A stretch of 64,000 nucleotides of DNA from Aradus depressus. Taxonomy: Eukaryota; Arthropoda; Insecta; Hemiptera; Aradidae. The notes under the pieces were generated by a model, which saw nothing but the letters and a program-made list of their open reading frames with translations, searched no databases and was not told the DNA's origin. The stretch lies in the NCBI GenBank assembly GCA_963662175.1, contig OY759225.1, positions 3,286,001 through 3,350,000 of the forward strand, given 5' to 3'. Shown one piece after another: positions 13,501-21,812 of this stretch (positions are counted from its first letter, which is position 1; each line of letters begins with the position of its first letter). The translations under genes were made by a program, and so were the position numbers.

Positions 13501-15903
13501 AAACAATATAAATATTTCCCCTATCAACAATACTAGTCATAATTATGACACCAGGAAGAAATAAGACTTTCAAATTAAATATTATAAATTATAAAGGAAA
13601 CAACTTCTCTTATGCCCTTCCCCACTTCTTGAAAGCAACAGATATAAATAATTCAAAAATGCATATACTATAAGATGGATTTTTTTTTTCATTGTTCAAA
13701 AAGAAATAAATAGGTGTCATGTATAGTGTTTCATATATGAAAGCTTTCATTCATACTTTACTTTCATTTTTATTTTCTTGGTAGAGCTCCTCAATCAAAG
13801 TCCTATAAGTTCTATCGTAATTACATATTTTTAATAATTATCATTAATTTTATTATTAATTTAGTATTATTTTATTGTTTTTGTTAACTTATTTATTTAT
13901 ATATATTATTTTTGTTCTAGATCACGCTCCTTATGAACTGAGATGCATGTAATCGCCCCGAAATATTCTCAATAGAGAAGACTTATCTTAAAGAAATATA
14001 TATAAATATACAATAATTTTAATTATAAATGTTATGAAAATAGTATATATTGTACTTATTAATATTAGGGATTTTATATTCACTTACTTTCTATTATTTA
14101 TTTTATTTTTATAATGATTCATATTCATTTCATGTGTTTGTATTTTAAGATTTTACAATAGTTTCATGTATTTTTTTTTTACCTTATGTACGTTGCATAT
14201 TAGCCTTGTCACTGTGTTATATCTAGTTATTTACGACATCCATGGCCCAGGGAGGGAGTTCTATCTACGAAATAAACTCATTCCGTGACGAGATTCGAAC
14301 CCGCAAGCGGCAAGAATATAAGAGATTTTTCTTGTTGCTCAAGATGAATATAAAGTCAGATTTTGACACAAATCAAAACGTTTTGGTAAAGAAAATAGGG
14401 AAAACTCAAGGAGGGAAACACAAAAATATCTGTTCACGATTTTAAATTATAATCTCTGTTTTTGAATGTTAATTTATTTTCTATTCATTTCAGTTACTTT
14501 GTATTTTTTTTTCTTTAAGAATTTTTAATTATTTACTCTTAAGCGGTAGCATTGTTTGGAAAATACCAAATTATTATTTTAACAAATGAGGTAACATTAT
14601 ACACAATGGTGTAATTACTGGAACCATTGCAATGTTTAAAACTTGTATATCTATTATGTTGTAATGTCAGTGAATTTCCAAAAAAGTAAAATACATTTTA
14701 ATTAATAATGGTGGTTAAATGACACATTTTCTTTGCTGTTAGGTCTCCCAAATATATATATATTTTTTCTACATATAACTCTAATGTTCACAGTCCCAAG
14801 CCATGTCAACAATCCAATGTATAATAAAATGATTGTCTTTTTTGGCTTGCTTAGCACACAAATTATGAAAATTGTCTAATTTTTGGTTTTATGTTAATAC
14901 AGTTTTCCGAGACCGGAGATTGCGAAACACCTAGCACATTATCATGGACTTCTGGCAACTTACTCCAACAAAATTCACAGTGCCCATAAATGTCTCTTAA
15001 AGAGCTTGTTTAACAAACCCTTAACTTTCCCTTCTGTTCAGTTATACAAGGAATTAAATTTATTGACACCCAGAAAGAAATATATTTACAAAACTCTCCT
15101 ATTTATCCACAAAATACCCTACTTGTTTAATAAAAACAAAAACATAGCCGAAATAGCATTGTGAAATAAATAAACTTTTCAACTACCCCATTTGACAAAA
15201 AAAAAAACGCAACTTAATGTTTACTACCTAGGCCTTCGAGCTTATAATCTAATACCACTTGCCATCAAAAATTGTAGTATTCAAAACTTTAAATTGAACT
15301 TAAAAGGCGGGATGAATAAAATGATGGAGAATTTTTAAAACTAATGTCATTTTAATATACTTTACATAAGTATTGTCTAACTCCATTAGCGATCATTTCA
15401 TGTCAAAACTTTAGTTAGCCATCTTTTATATATCTCTTTTAAATTGTTTTCCGCACTCAGGCCTAGACCTGTGGGATTTTTCCTCAAATTTTACTTTGTT
15501 GTCTCACTGTACATATTATTATAATACTGCATAATTTGGAAATATAAAAATTAAAAAAAAAAAAGTTGAGGGAAACGAAACATAAACATGAAAGAAAAAT
15601 AAACATATTTGGTAGAATGAAAGGCCATGCAAGTGTGTTATTTAACTAACATTTTCAATTGAATCATCTATCTCGTCACATACACGTTTAATTGTCCTCT
15701 TTTCAAGTAACATAAATTGTTAATAAAAAATATATATTCTTTGTTTATTATGATACCATTTACCTGCAACATTTATAATTTTTCTGTTCAATAAGTGAGT
15801 AGGAATATAAGCTAGATATATGTTGGGGTATGTTACCTGACTGGGCTGACACGGTGACTACGATGGCCGCCAGGAGACATGCGGGCAGTGCTGTTGGCAT
15901 CAT
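1334..15903 (-). CDS. Gene A: glycine-rich secreted pre-pro-protein, 4 exons
   Basis: This is a hand-built gene with exons 15903-15837, 8747-8653, 7051-6879 and 1544-1334, giving 546 nt and 181 aa with stop TGA. All joins have GT/AG borders in phases 1, 0 and 2. Residues 1 to about 20 form a signal peptide (start MMPTALPAC, end VSA|QS). Residues 23-62 are a pro-region. NREKR at 62-66 is a furin-type site followed by SHHCKYC, then GGYGG repeats, a Cys/Gly-rich stretch and the end SYAQASASASSGSYGW. Introns are about 5.3, 1.6 and 7.1 kb and packed with transposons. The family is not recognised by name; composition suggests an extracellular structural protein of cuticle, eggshell or secretion (inference). 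Gene B is a paralogue with the same phases and processing site. An mRNA retaining intron 3 would stop at a TAA directly after exon 3. Confidence 0.8.
1930..2638. mobile_element. Foldback element with ~230-bp inverted arms
   Basis: The arms at about 1956-2190 and 2411-2642 are near-perfect reverse complements; shared blocks include TACCGAAAGTACTCCCATA and AAACTACCTAGTTGAACTTC. They surround a ~220-bp AT-rich loop. AAGGTGGTA occurs on both sides (1921-1929 and about 2639-2647), a candidate 9-bp target duplication. The flanks join into a family F copy whose uninterrupted form is at about 38868-38953. There is no ORF, so it would be moved in trans. It lies in gene A intron 3. Confidence 0.75.
2639..2760 (+). 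repeat. Right part of a family F repeat
   Basis: CCCTGAAAAATGAAATGAATAG and TTTCCGAAACGTTAGCC match the copy near 38917-38953. The left part (CAAGTCCTTATAATGACTCG) lies at about 1884-1903, on the other side of the foldback element. Confidence 0.5.
2813..3118 (+). repeat. Family A SINE, near full length
   Basis: It begins GAGGGCGCCGGTAGCTCAG and has the B box GGTTCGGAACC. It ends ...GTCATAATAACTAA, the TAAC-tail subtype rather than the CCTAA tail. The middle, around the (C)CTACCCTAGG block, is shortened. Confidence 0.85.
3125..3260 (+). repeat. Family B repeat, left part, split by a transposon
   Basis: ATCGATCAGAAATTCGATGC, then ACACGATAACTCCCGATAGA, match the left third of family B. The copy breaks at AATT (3257-3260), where the 2.65-kb element enters, and continues at 5909. 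Confidence 0.75.
3261..5908 (+). mobile_element. Sola-like DNA transposon, 2648 bp, 4-bp AATT duplication
   Basis: Terminal inverted repeats of about 31 bp begin GAGGCGTATAGAT and continue CAAAGTGGTCCAGCTCC, with one mismatch between ends. AATT flanks the element at 3257-3260 and 5909-5912. The empty site is visible in other family B copies (for example GACACGAAATTTTATATG near 61424), which carry a single AATT. Extra copies of the CAAAGTGGTCCA motif lie subterminally (about 3454, 5694), possible transposase sites. One frameshifted transposase gene lies inside. A 4-bp duplication and DDE-like protein fit the Sola superfamily, but the assignment is inference. It lies in gene A intron 3. Confidence 0.8.
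3643..5407 (+). pseudogene. Transposase of the Sola-like element, one frameshift
   Basis: The first frame gives 437 aa from an ATG at 3643. It starts with a basic N-terminus (KKRKPDPSNWKRQQAKMRR) and has a Cys pair TPRTDVCSKC, then ISVDCQKNF, DGCGGQNKNS and PGHSFLPADRVF near the end. The second frame (to 5407) carries the C-terminal ~140 aa including GITVKPAKLRDVNSLL. The frames are joined at a run of nine A at 4944-4952: with one A fewer, the reading continues without a break, so this is a single homopolymer lesion or a base-calling error. Related proteins occur as unnamed multi-copy genes in aphids and other animals. The Asp residues of ISVDCQ and VADGCGG are plausible catalytic candidates. 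A second family member is at 16077-16580. Confidence 0.75.
5909..6175 (+). repeat. Family B repeat, right part
   Basis: It resumes with AATTTATATGTGAATCC, GACGACACCTATTGATTTTC and ends near TGGGAAAGTACATCGC. Together with 3125-3260 it makes one copy interrupted by the Sola-like element. Confidence 0.75.
6185..6345 (+). repeat. Family F repeat
   Basis: It contains CCCTGAAGAAGGCACAATCC and GGCTGATCTCTCTCATCCTG. The second block also appears in reverse near 2710-2730 (GATGAGAGAGATCAGGC). Identity is not known; no ORF. Confidence 0.45.
6425..6856 (+). mobile_element. LINE 3' fragment, RTE-like C-terminus
   Basis: One frame reads NRELRDLYKRPDLVALVKQG, then RLRWLGH*QRMEPDRLPRR and GRPRLR*LENDLR. 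This resembles the C-terminal block common in insect RTE-type ORF2 proteins (LRWAGHVARM...GRP). There are at least two stops. The tail is an (AAGT)n repeat ending about 23 bp from the splice donor of gene A exon 3, so this dead copy abuts a working splice site. Confidence 0.65.
6879..7051 (-). CDS. Gene A exon 3, furin-type site and GGYGG repeats
   Basis: The acceptor TTACAG|GAT opens in phase 0. The exon encodes DVSVPVSNREKR|SHHCKYC followed by alternating GGYGG and GGGYGG, then GGKYIAIPVVV. The donor is GGA|GTAAGT in phase 2. The pure Gly/Tyr repeat with no stop, flanked by clear splice signals, makes the exon secure. The start mirrors gene B exon 3, with REKR|S at residue 9-12 of the exon here and 8-11 there. 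Confidence 0.85.
7418..7708 (+). repeat. Family A SINE, head damaged
   Basis: The B box GGGTTCGAAACCC is intact at about 7434-7446 but the A-box part is eroded. The body runs to ...CATGAGTCATAGCAACTA. Confidence 0.75.
7791..8005 (-). repeat. Family A SINE with internal deletion
   Basis: On the plus strand it opens GGTTAGGTTAGGTTTTATGA, the complement of the CCTAA tail, and ends at the head complement GAGCTACCGGCC. About 120 bp of body is missing between AGCGCTC and GAGTACCTGA. Confidence 0.8.
8006..8640. other. AT-rich intron 2 sequence of gene A
   Basis: No ORF, known repeat or RNA signal was recognised in this stretch. Confidence 0.4.
8653..8747 (-). CDS. Gene A exon 2, pro-region
   Basis: The acceptor GATTCCAG|AA completes a Glu codon. 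The 32 residues start EDIIGLLPPAADTLPGQ and end FQALISK at the donor AAG|GTAAAT, phase 0. It is short, but both splice sites are good, and frame and phase agree with the exons on each side. It corresponds in position to the longer gene B exon 2, with little sequence similarity. Confidence 0.75.
8819..9008 (+). repeat. Family B fragment, right half
   Basis: AACTGTCAATGTAATGAACG, TATCGACATGAAATTT, GAGGATTCAGGAG and GAAGTACGTTGCCAGTG follow the order of the right half of family B and end in a T tract. Confidence 0.65.
9312..9648 (-). repeat. Family A SINE, nearly complete
   Basis: The tail complement GGTTAGG opens it, all body blocks are present, and the head ends imperfectly (GAGCTACGGTG). It lies in gene A intron 1. 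Confidence 0.85.
10035..10235 (+). repeat. Family C SINE
   Basis: The head GGGAGCCATGGTGGCCGAGC holds an A-box-like TGGCCGAGCG and a B box GGGTTCGAATCCC, followed by GAGTTTTATTTCGTAGATAG and GCCATGGATGTCGTAAATA. Copies on the other strand are at about 14195-14320 and 47755-47940. The head is tRNA-derived, but there is no closed acceptor stem, so this is not a tRNA gene. Confidence 0.75.
10444..10789 (-). repeat. Family A SINE, full length
   Basis: It runs from the tail complement TTAGGTTAGG to the head complement GAGCTACCGGCGGCC, with the full body, about 345 bp. Confidence 0.85.
10800..11490. other. AT-rich intron sequence
   Basis: Nothing is recognised beyond a T tract at about 10919-10935 and a poly-A tract near 11263-11274. 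Confidence 0.35.
11495..11655 (-). repeat. Family B fragment
   Basis: The reverse complement carries CTGATTAATTC-like and GTACTTCCCCAC blocks. On the plus strand TCGATACATTGATTACATG and GGGCAGTTATTAG are recognisable family B modules. Confidence 0.55.
11660..11842 (+). repeat. Family A SINE, 5'-truncated
   Basis: Body blocks from GATAAAATAAACTTGCCGTCC to CATGAGTCATAATAACTAAC are present. The tRNA-like head is missing. TAAC tail subtype. Confidence 0.75.
12065..12400 (-). mobile_element. Jockey-like LINE 3' end
   Basis: The minus-strand frame reads NIPFVTESSKSRYKKLFSP, DHVNPLVRALPSA and RRLKRQWPRDLL. This is the C-terminal signature of jockey-type ORF2 proteins. A short 3' UTR and an A-rich end near 12070 follow. 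A second copy of the same family is on the plus strand at 50146-50534. Confidence 0.7.
12410..12890. other. AT-rich sequence, no feature seen
   Basis: Only low-complexity open frames are present; no splice-supported exon or known repeat was recognised. Confidence 0.35.
12900..13410. repeat. Unclassified, possibly a decayed MITE
   Basis: CACATAAGTCAAAA and ACATAAGTCAAAAC recur at about 12928 and 12964, and CACTTAAGTCGACTTATGTG near 13093 is a palindrome-like block. The more GC-rich part to about 13330 has no ORF. No boundaries could be fixed. Confidence 0.3.
13745..14180 (+). repeat. Family E repeat
   Basis: TCATACTTTACTTTCATTTT, CCTATAAGTTCTAT and the conserved block GAGATGCATGTAATCGCCCC are shared in order with 24640-25135. 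It is AT-rich and non-coding, perhaps the 3' UTR of a LINE (inference). Confidence 0.6.
14195..14320 (-). repeat. Family C SINE, truncated
   Basis: On the plus strand ATTTACGACATCCATGGCCC, GAAATAAACTCATTCCG and GATTCGAACCCGCAAGC are the complement of the family C tail and B box. The A-box end is missing. Confidence 0.7.
14895..15345 (+). mobile_element. LINE ORF2 C-terminal fragment
   Basis: The plus-strand frame gives HKCLLKSLFNKPLTFPSVQL, YKELNLLTPRKKYIYKTLLF and, after a stop, LRAYNLIPLAIKNCSI. This is the pattern of LINE C-terminal segments (WNSLPxxI-type end). It is inactive. It lies in the distal part of gene A intron 1. Confidence 0.6.
15346..15836. other. AT-rich 5' part of gene A intron 1
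   Basis: No gene or recognised repeat. The donor of exon 1 (TCAG|GTAACA) sits at its end. Confidence 0.4.
15837..15903 (-). CDS. Gene A exon 1, signal peptide
   Basis: Two adjacent ATGs (15903, 15900) start MMPTALPACLLAAIVVTVSA, a textbook signal peptide with cleavage likely after VSA, then QS. The donor TCAG|GTAACA leaves phase 1. The first ATG is chosen; only 3 nt separate the two. GC content is clearly higher than in the flanks. Confidence 0.8.
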
Positions 15904-15934
15904 GTTGGGAGGTAGACAACTCGGGTCGCAAGCC

Positions 15935-15940
15935 TTTATA
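15935..15940 (-). promoter_or_regulatory. Gene A TATA box
   Basis: TATAAAGG on the minus strand begins 37 nt before the first ATG. A start site 25-32 nt downstream would leave a 5' UTR of only a few nucleotides. Gene B has the same spacing, which supports the call. Confidence 0.6.
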
Positions 15941-16076
15941 ACAGTCCCCCCTTGGAGACGAACCAAGGTCGACCGACCGTCTCATCAACCACCCATCTTC
16001 ATTGGATATCTTACCTAAAATAAGGACCTACCTCCTTGTCCACGTCCAAGTGGTCACTGAAGTCATCAATTTTTTT

Positions 16077-16580
16077 TTAGCAATAAAGAATCATAAAAGT
16101 TGAAATAACGTAATAATGGTTTCCATTGACCAATGACATCAAATCGCGTTTTTTATTAGCTGTTATTCCCGTTGGTTCTGAATACGTTTTTATCTCTCCC
16201 CAATTTTCCAAAATTTCTTCGAATGGCTCGCGTTCAGAAGGTTTCTTTTTCGGAGCACGAAGTGAGCGAGTGTCGTAAATATTGACCTTCTTAAATTCGT
16301 CCAAGTACGATGTTTTGTAATTTAAAAAAGTTAGTGGTTTTTCGCGGTTTATTTGAAAAACTTTAATATCAGAGAAATTAAATTGCTCTTTTTCAGTGTT
16401 AATATTGTAATTTCGTCCTATTTTACCAGATAAATCTTTAAAGTTCATGAAATCTTCAAAAGTAAGTTCATTTATTCTGTAAAACGGTGGGTTCTTTTTT
16501 GCATCCCTAATTAGTTGCACGTATTGAGCTGGAATATTTATGGGCCCTTTTTTCCTTGCGTCTTCATGATGCGATCTCAT
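16077..16580 (-). pseudogene. C-terminal fragment of a Sola-like transposase
   Basis: A 167-aa minus-strand frame contains INIPAQYVQLIRDAKKNPPF, INELTFEDFMNFKDL, KVFQINREKPLTFLNYK and ITANKKRDLMSLVNGNHY. The last block aligns in style and position with ITVKPAKLRDVNSLLENNF at the end of the 3643-5407 transposase, so both seem to belong to one superfamily but different families. No N-terminal half and no inverted repeats are visible. It lies just upstream of the gene A promoter. Confidence 0.55.
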
Positions 16581-16617
16581 CCAAGGTCAACACATACTGA
16601 TCCCTCTAGACTTGAAC

Positions 16618-17106
16618 TAGGGATGGGTATCAATTAACCGATTAATCGAAATAATCGATGTTTAGGTAAAATAATCGGTGGTATTTAATCGATGTCATCT
16701 GGGTTTGATTAATCGGATAATCGATGATTATTTAACGATTATTAAATTTTTAATTAAAATTACAACTTATCCGAAAAACAGGAAAAAAAATGAAAAATGA
16801 ATTAATTATAATTCATCCGAAGTGCAACTCGCCTAAAAAAGTGGGAGGAGACTATCGTATCGACTATCGATACAACACAGTGCCTCTGTGGTGAACTGGT
16901 GATAAGTAAAAAGTAACCTTCTAATAGTTCTACTTCTAATTCTAATTTCTAATAATTTGTGTTTTGCCATTTGAGAGTTGTGATTGACTGTATTAACTTT
17001 TGTTTGTGCGTTCGATTAATCGGTTATTTAACCAAAAATTAATAAGTGCATAGATTAATTAGTAGACAATAATAATCGATGTTTTGTTGGTCGATACCCA
17101 TCGCTA
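16618..17106. mobile_element. hAT-like MITE with 8-bp duplication
   Basis: It begins TAGGGATGGGTATC and ends GATACCCATCGCTA (one mismatch in reverse complement). ACTTGAAC flanks it exactly on both sides (16610-16617 and 17107-17114). An 8-bp duplication and a short TIR starting TAG fit hAT. The interior is rich in AATCGAT-type motifs and has no ORF, so it is non-autonomous. Confidence 0.8.
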
Positions 17107-17114
17107 ACTTGAAC

Positions 17115-17880
17115 CCCTCTTCGAGCACAAGATTCCACACATCATTCATAGAAGAGGGCAACTACTGCTCTCTACCGAGAACCGCTTGAATTAGGTTTAT
17201 ATCCGTATTCCAGCAGAAAGATGAACGGCCTTGGAGCATAATGGTTCCATTAGCTCAAAACTGAAAATTCGGGAGATATAACCCTCTTCTAGAAGGTGTG
17301 CGATATGTTTGTCTGATTTATGTATAAACGGTTAGTCATATCAAAAAATCTTTCTTACTAAAATTCCTTTACTACTAAGACGCCCTAAGATTTGAGATAG
17401 GCCAAGGAACAATAAGAAGACAGTCACATTATGGTAACATGAGATATATATATATTTTTTTGTTCTAAGAGCCTTCAAACAATACCCAAAGAAACATATT
17501 TTTTTTTTTTTAATTCACTAAGAATTGTTACTCTTGATAGACATAGATAAGAGAAAACCAACTCTTCTTTCCTTCTCCTCCATAAACTGACTTGAATAAA
17601 TTTGTTTACAGAGAATTTATGTAATTTCGTGAAACATTTAAAATAGAATCGTGATCCATGCTGATATAATCGTCCCAAGAAAAATAAATTACTATTATAC
17701 AAATTTGTAGTGACAAATGGCAACATCGTCATTTTCCTTGTTTTGTTTGCTGTATATTCTCTATTAAATGCTCTGCCTGAATTTATTATAGCGAATTAAA
17801 ATTAAATAATTTAATGACTATATTTTCATTTTTATTGTTTAATTGTTTGAATATTTTCTTACAAATTTTTATAAAACGTG
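17115..17880. other. AT-rich intergenic sequence
   Basis: No gene seen. TA-rich and T-rich tracts lie near 17444-17510. The small ORFs here are low complexity. Confidence 0.35.
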
Positions 17881-17884
17881 CTAT

Positions 17885-18105
17885 TTACATTCATCTGTAG
17901 GAAGTATAGAGAATGCTATGTAATATGTCAGAACATAAAGAAAATATGTCAGAAATTGTATATTGAGTTGCAATGAAATTTCATGTTTTCTGACTCCTTG
18001 ATTCCGAAAATGAAAAAAAAAAAAAAAAAAAAAAAAGAAGAAATTCTGTGATCGTGATAACTCCCGATACAGTGAATGTTTCGACACAAAATAATAATTA
18101 ATGTA
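17885..18105 (+). repeat. Family B fragment, left half
   Basis: GTCAGAAATTGTATATTGAG, TTTTCTGACTCCTTGATTCC and TGATAACTCCCGATACAGTG are left-half modules in order, with a ~23-nt A tract between them. Confidence 0.65.
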
Positions 18106-18190
18106 TTTCCGTTAAACCAATACATGGTAATAGGATACGTCAAACGAATTTATACATTAAGATAGCTTATATAATATATAAAATATTATA

Positions 18191-18531
18191 GGTTAGGTTT
18201 TATGACTCATGCCCGGGCTTTAACTAAGAGGTCATATCGCCTACTGCCAGAGCGCTCTTTCGTCACTCTGGTGGACATGAGCCCGACTCTACTCTGGGAG
18301 TCCTAAATTTTGCCTACCCTAAATTTGTATTCACCTAGGGCAGGGGTCTTTAACGAGTACCTGACATCGTACAGGTTCGGGACCATCGCTTAACGTCCCA
18401 TCTGAAGGACGACTTGCTTAAGTTTATTTTATCTCCCAGATAAAATATACTGAGGGCCTCGGTCGGGTTTCGAACCCACGATCTTGAGCTCAAAAGGCAA
18501 GCACGCATACCACTGAGCTACCGGCGCCCTC
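18191..18531 (-). repeat. Family A SINE, full length
   Basis: The tail complement GGTTAGG, full body and head complement GAGCTACCGGCGCCCTC are all present. Confidence 0.9.
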
Positions 18532-18764
18532 CAAAATATTATATGTACATCCAGCACTCTGTGATGCTGTGAAATGAAGTGACTAGAGAGAACTTAATTA
18601 ATTTGTCAAAAAGCCAAAACTAGAAGCCATGAAGTTAGTCAGGTTGGTTATCATAACTACATAGTCAGAGGAAGCAACTGAGAAAACAGACGGTTGACCA
18701 AAACAAGAAGAACGCTGAACAGCAGATTTTCCGTAGATAGGGGACAGCCCCCTAAAACCTTTTT

Positions 18765-18910
18765 ACATCCCCTTGCTATACGAAGTGTAGGAGTAGTTAT
18801 GTAATTGGTCAGAAATTCGATGCCGAGTTTTCAACAGAATTTGATTTTTTCCGACCTCCAGATCCCAAAAATAAGAAAAAATGTGTATGTCTGTAACTGT
18901 ATGTGGTGGG
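18765..18910 (+). repeat. Family B fragment, left third
   Basis: TATACGAAGTGTAGG, TAATTGGTCAGAAATTCGAT and TTTCCGACCTCCAGATCCC identify it. Confidence 0.65.
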
Positions 18911-18999
18911 AAACCTGTGACTGCTTAACTATGGTTCTTTATTGGTAGTTTTCTATCAAAAAGATGATTTCTGAAAAATCCTTAATATAGTCTTTAATC

Positions 19000-20250
19000 T
19001 TTAATTCAGATACATTATATTATAATGTATCTGAATTCAAATAAAATTTAGTTTTTTGAATAATATATAGTTTTTTTTTTCTTGTGCTCCCTAACGTTCT
19101 CTATATCTAACATATATTTTTGAATTAGGTACATATATAAAATGAGCTATATAGTTTTACAATTTTTTGTTTACCTAAAAGTGCAGAATTGTATGTATTT
19201 ATCCAGAGAGAAGTAAGTATAAGCATGGAATGAACATAAAGTTATTTGTAATAAAATCCTATAACCCTAAAAAAAAAACTCGCTAGGCGAAACGTTTTTT
19301 AAATACTTCCAGTTGTCAGAAATTAGTATTGCTTGCACCAAACGATCGGTAAAGATGTGTAGATTAATAAAATTAAATAAAGCAGTTATGTTGGTAGTTC
19401 AGATTCAATCAGATATGATAAGAAACTACCATGAGTAGAGAAGAACATTTTTAAAATAAAATCCAGCCAAAAGAGTCGAGTTAGAAATATAAGATATAGG
19501 TCGACCTTGTGTCCTCAAACTTATTTAGATTTCTGAACAATCATTAATACAGTTACGTTGGTAGTTCGAATACAATCAGATATGATACGAGTCTACCATG
19601 GCTACTGGAGGTAGAGCGGAAAATTACTTGATTAATTCATTTTGGGGAAGTACAATGCCAGTGATTTACCGACGACTTATTATTCCTCGTCTTGATAGTC
19701 CTGGCATCCTTTCCTTCAGTCATTTGACTAAAAAAAAAAAAAAAATAATAGTAAAACATGTCCGGTTCAGCAACAAAGATTTTTATAATAGATTTGCGGC
19801 GTCATCCTAATTTTTATTTAATCGCTACTTAATGTCTTCAAAATCAAATTTAATAAAAAAAAAAAAAAGGTCCAAACATAATAATTGACTGCAACCAAGA
19901 TGAGCCGATATTTACTGAAATAAGAAGAAGATATAATACGACTTGAAGAGAATGGACTGCTTACGTAGTTACTTCCGTTTGTTGGCTGGTTTTCCCAACG
20001 ATTACAGCCTTCATGAGGCTGGGAAACACAGAACTACGGACTCATCTCAGTCAACCTACGGTACTGCCGTAAGTGGCAGGTCCTGTCATGATTGGTAGTG
20101 TTTTAATGATTGTTACTTAATTGTGTACATTTTATGTGACATCCGAGTTCCGTCAAAAAGAGATTAAGGTAGGAAAAATGGAGATTTTTTGTCTCAGATT
20201 TCTTTGTAGATGGACTTAAATTTAATTTATACGATTAATTCAAGAAATAC
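19000..20250. repeat. AT-rich sequence with local duplication and a family B end
   Basis: GTTGGTAGTTC followed by AATCAGATATGATA occurs twice, near 19390 and 19557, a ~170-bp spaced duplication. GGGAAGTACAATGCCAGTG at 19646 is a family B right end. No gene was recognised. Confidence 0.4.
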
Positions 20251-20255
20251 CTAGT

Positions 20256-20391
20256 CGCCGTCCTTCGGTAGGACATCATCGGACTCCCATAGTAGTGTAT
20301 GGCTCGTGTTCACCAGACTGAAGAAAGATCGCTCTGGTAGTAGGCGATATGACCTCGTACTAGAAGCACGGGCAAGAGTCACAATAACTAA
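20256..20391 (+). repeat. Family A SINE, 5'-truncated
   Basis: Body blocks CGCCGTCCTTCGG to GTCACAATAACTAAC are present, with an internal deletion; the head is missing. Confidence 0.7.
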
Positions 20392-20677
20392 CATAGCTGT
20401 CACTCAGTCAGTTCACTGTGGACCCTCAACTTACAGTTTTCTTCGGGGGTAGAAAAAAAAGTAAATACCGAATTTGATATGACCTTTACATGGCCTATAA
20501 ATGTAACAAATTGGCCTCAACGGGTTTTATTTGTTTAATTGTACAGCGTAATTCTCAGAGTGACTTTCTTATAACCAGTAATGTCAGTGAAATGAATTTA
20601 AAAGGAGGGGGGAGAGTGATCTGTACAAAAGTAGTTGGTATAAGAAATTCCTTTTATGGCCACGTCACATATCAAAT

Positions 20678-21029
20678 TGAGGGCGCCGGTAGCTCAGTGG
20701 TATGCGTGCTTGCCTTCTGAGCTCAAGATTGTGGGTTCGAAACCCGACCGAGGCCTTTTAGTTTATTCTATTTGGGAGGTAAAATAAACTTAAGCACGCC
20801 GTCCTTCGGATGGGACGTTAAGCAATGGTCCCGAGCCTGTACGATGTCAGGTACTCGTTAAAGACCCCTACCCTAGGTGAATAAAAATTTAGGGTAGGCA
20901 AAATTTAGGACTCCCACAGTAGAGTCGGGCTCATGTCCACCAGAGTGAGGAAAAAGCGCTCTGGTAGTAGGCGATATGACCTCGTAGTTAAAGCCCGGGC
21001 ATGAGTCATAAAACCTAACCTAACCTAAC
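20678..21029 (+). mobile_element. Family A SINE, full-length reference copy
   Basis: This copy of about 352 bp starts GAGGGCGCCGGTAGCTCAG. The A box TAGCTCAGTGG and B box GGGTTCGAAACCC show a tRNA-derived RNA polymerase III promoter. The tRNA-unrelated body ends ATGAGTCATAAAACCTAACC and repeats CCTAA. CATATCAAAT flanks it on both sides (20668-20677, 21030-21039), a perfect 10-bp target duplication. It encodes no protein and would depend on a LINE in trans. The (CCTAA)n tail equals the arthropod telomere repeat. It shows little decay. Confidence 0.9.
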
Positions 21030-21360
21030 CATATCAAATGTGTTTTTGTCTATTTTATTAAAACATAATAATAGTAAAAATATATTTTAAAAAGCGTTGC
21101 TATACGTTACAATTTTAACATTACTTTAAACTATTTACTTTCGTTGGCGTAGTGGTCTCTTATATTCGATAGTTCGAGATTTAATAAGAAACATGTTTTG
21201 TAAAAACAATTTTTCAATAGGACTTATCTTTTTCGCGTAAATCGAGCAGACGTCAAAAAATGGGTTTCTTCGAGAAATCGTATACAAAATGAGACTTTCA
21301 ATTTTCTATACAAATTTTATTTGAAGATATTTTTGATTAGGCTACACATATAAGCCTTCT

Positions 21361-21675
21361 GTTAGTTAGTTATTGTGACTCATGCCCGGGCTTTAACTGC
21401 AAGTTCATAACACCTAAAACCAGAGCACTATTTCGTCGCTCTGGTGGACATGAGCCCGACTTTACAGTGGGAGACCTAAATGTTGCCTACCCAGAGGATA
21501 GAGGTCTTTAACGAGTACCTGACATCCTACAGGCTCGCGACCATCGCTTAACATTCCATCCGAAGAAGGGCCTGCTTAAGTTTATTTTACATCCCAGATA
21601 AAATAAACTAAAGGCCGGGTTTAGATCTTGAGCTCAGTAAGCAAGCACACATACCACTGTGCTACCGGCGTCCCC
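21361..21675 (-). repeat. Family A SINE, TAAC-tail subtype
   Basis: It opens GTTAGTTAGTTATTGTGACTC on the plus strand (tail complement) and ends GCTACCGGCGTCCCC. About a dozen changes are scattered through the body. Confidence 0.8.
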
Positions 21676-21698
21676 AATGATGTGAGGTGATCATTATC

Positions 21699-21812
21699 AC
21701 CTGTACGATATCAGGTACTCGTTAAAGACTTTATTCAAATAAACCTAGTTATGCAAAATTCATTACTCCCAAGTAGTAGTCAGGCTCTTGTCCACCAGAG
21801 CGCTCTGGTATA
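21699..21812 (+). repeat. Family A SINE, internal fragment
   Basis: CCTGTACGATATCAGGTACT to CACCAGAGCGCTCTGGTA, opposite in orientation to the neighbouring copy. Confidence 0.6.

Noticed and set aside
17881..18143. ORFs with poly-Phe
   Set aside because: Caused by an A/T homopolymer within a family B fragment.
20680..20752. tRNA gene with good A and B boxes
   Set aside because: The head belongs to a repeated ~350-bp SINE with target duplications, and no full cloverleaf or acceptor stem forms.
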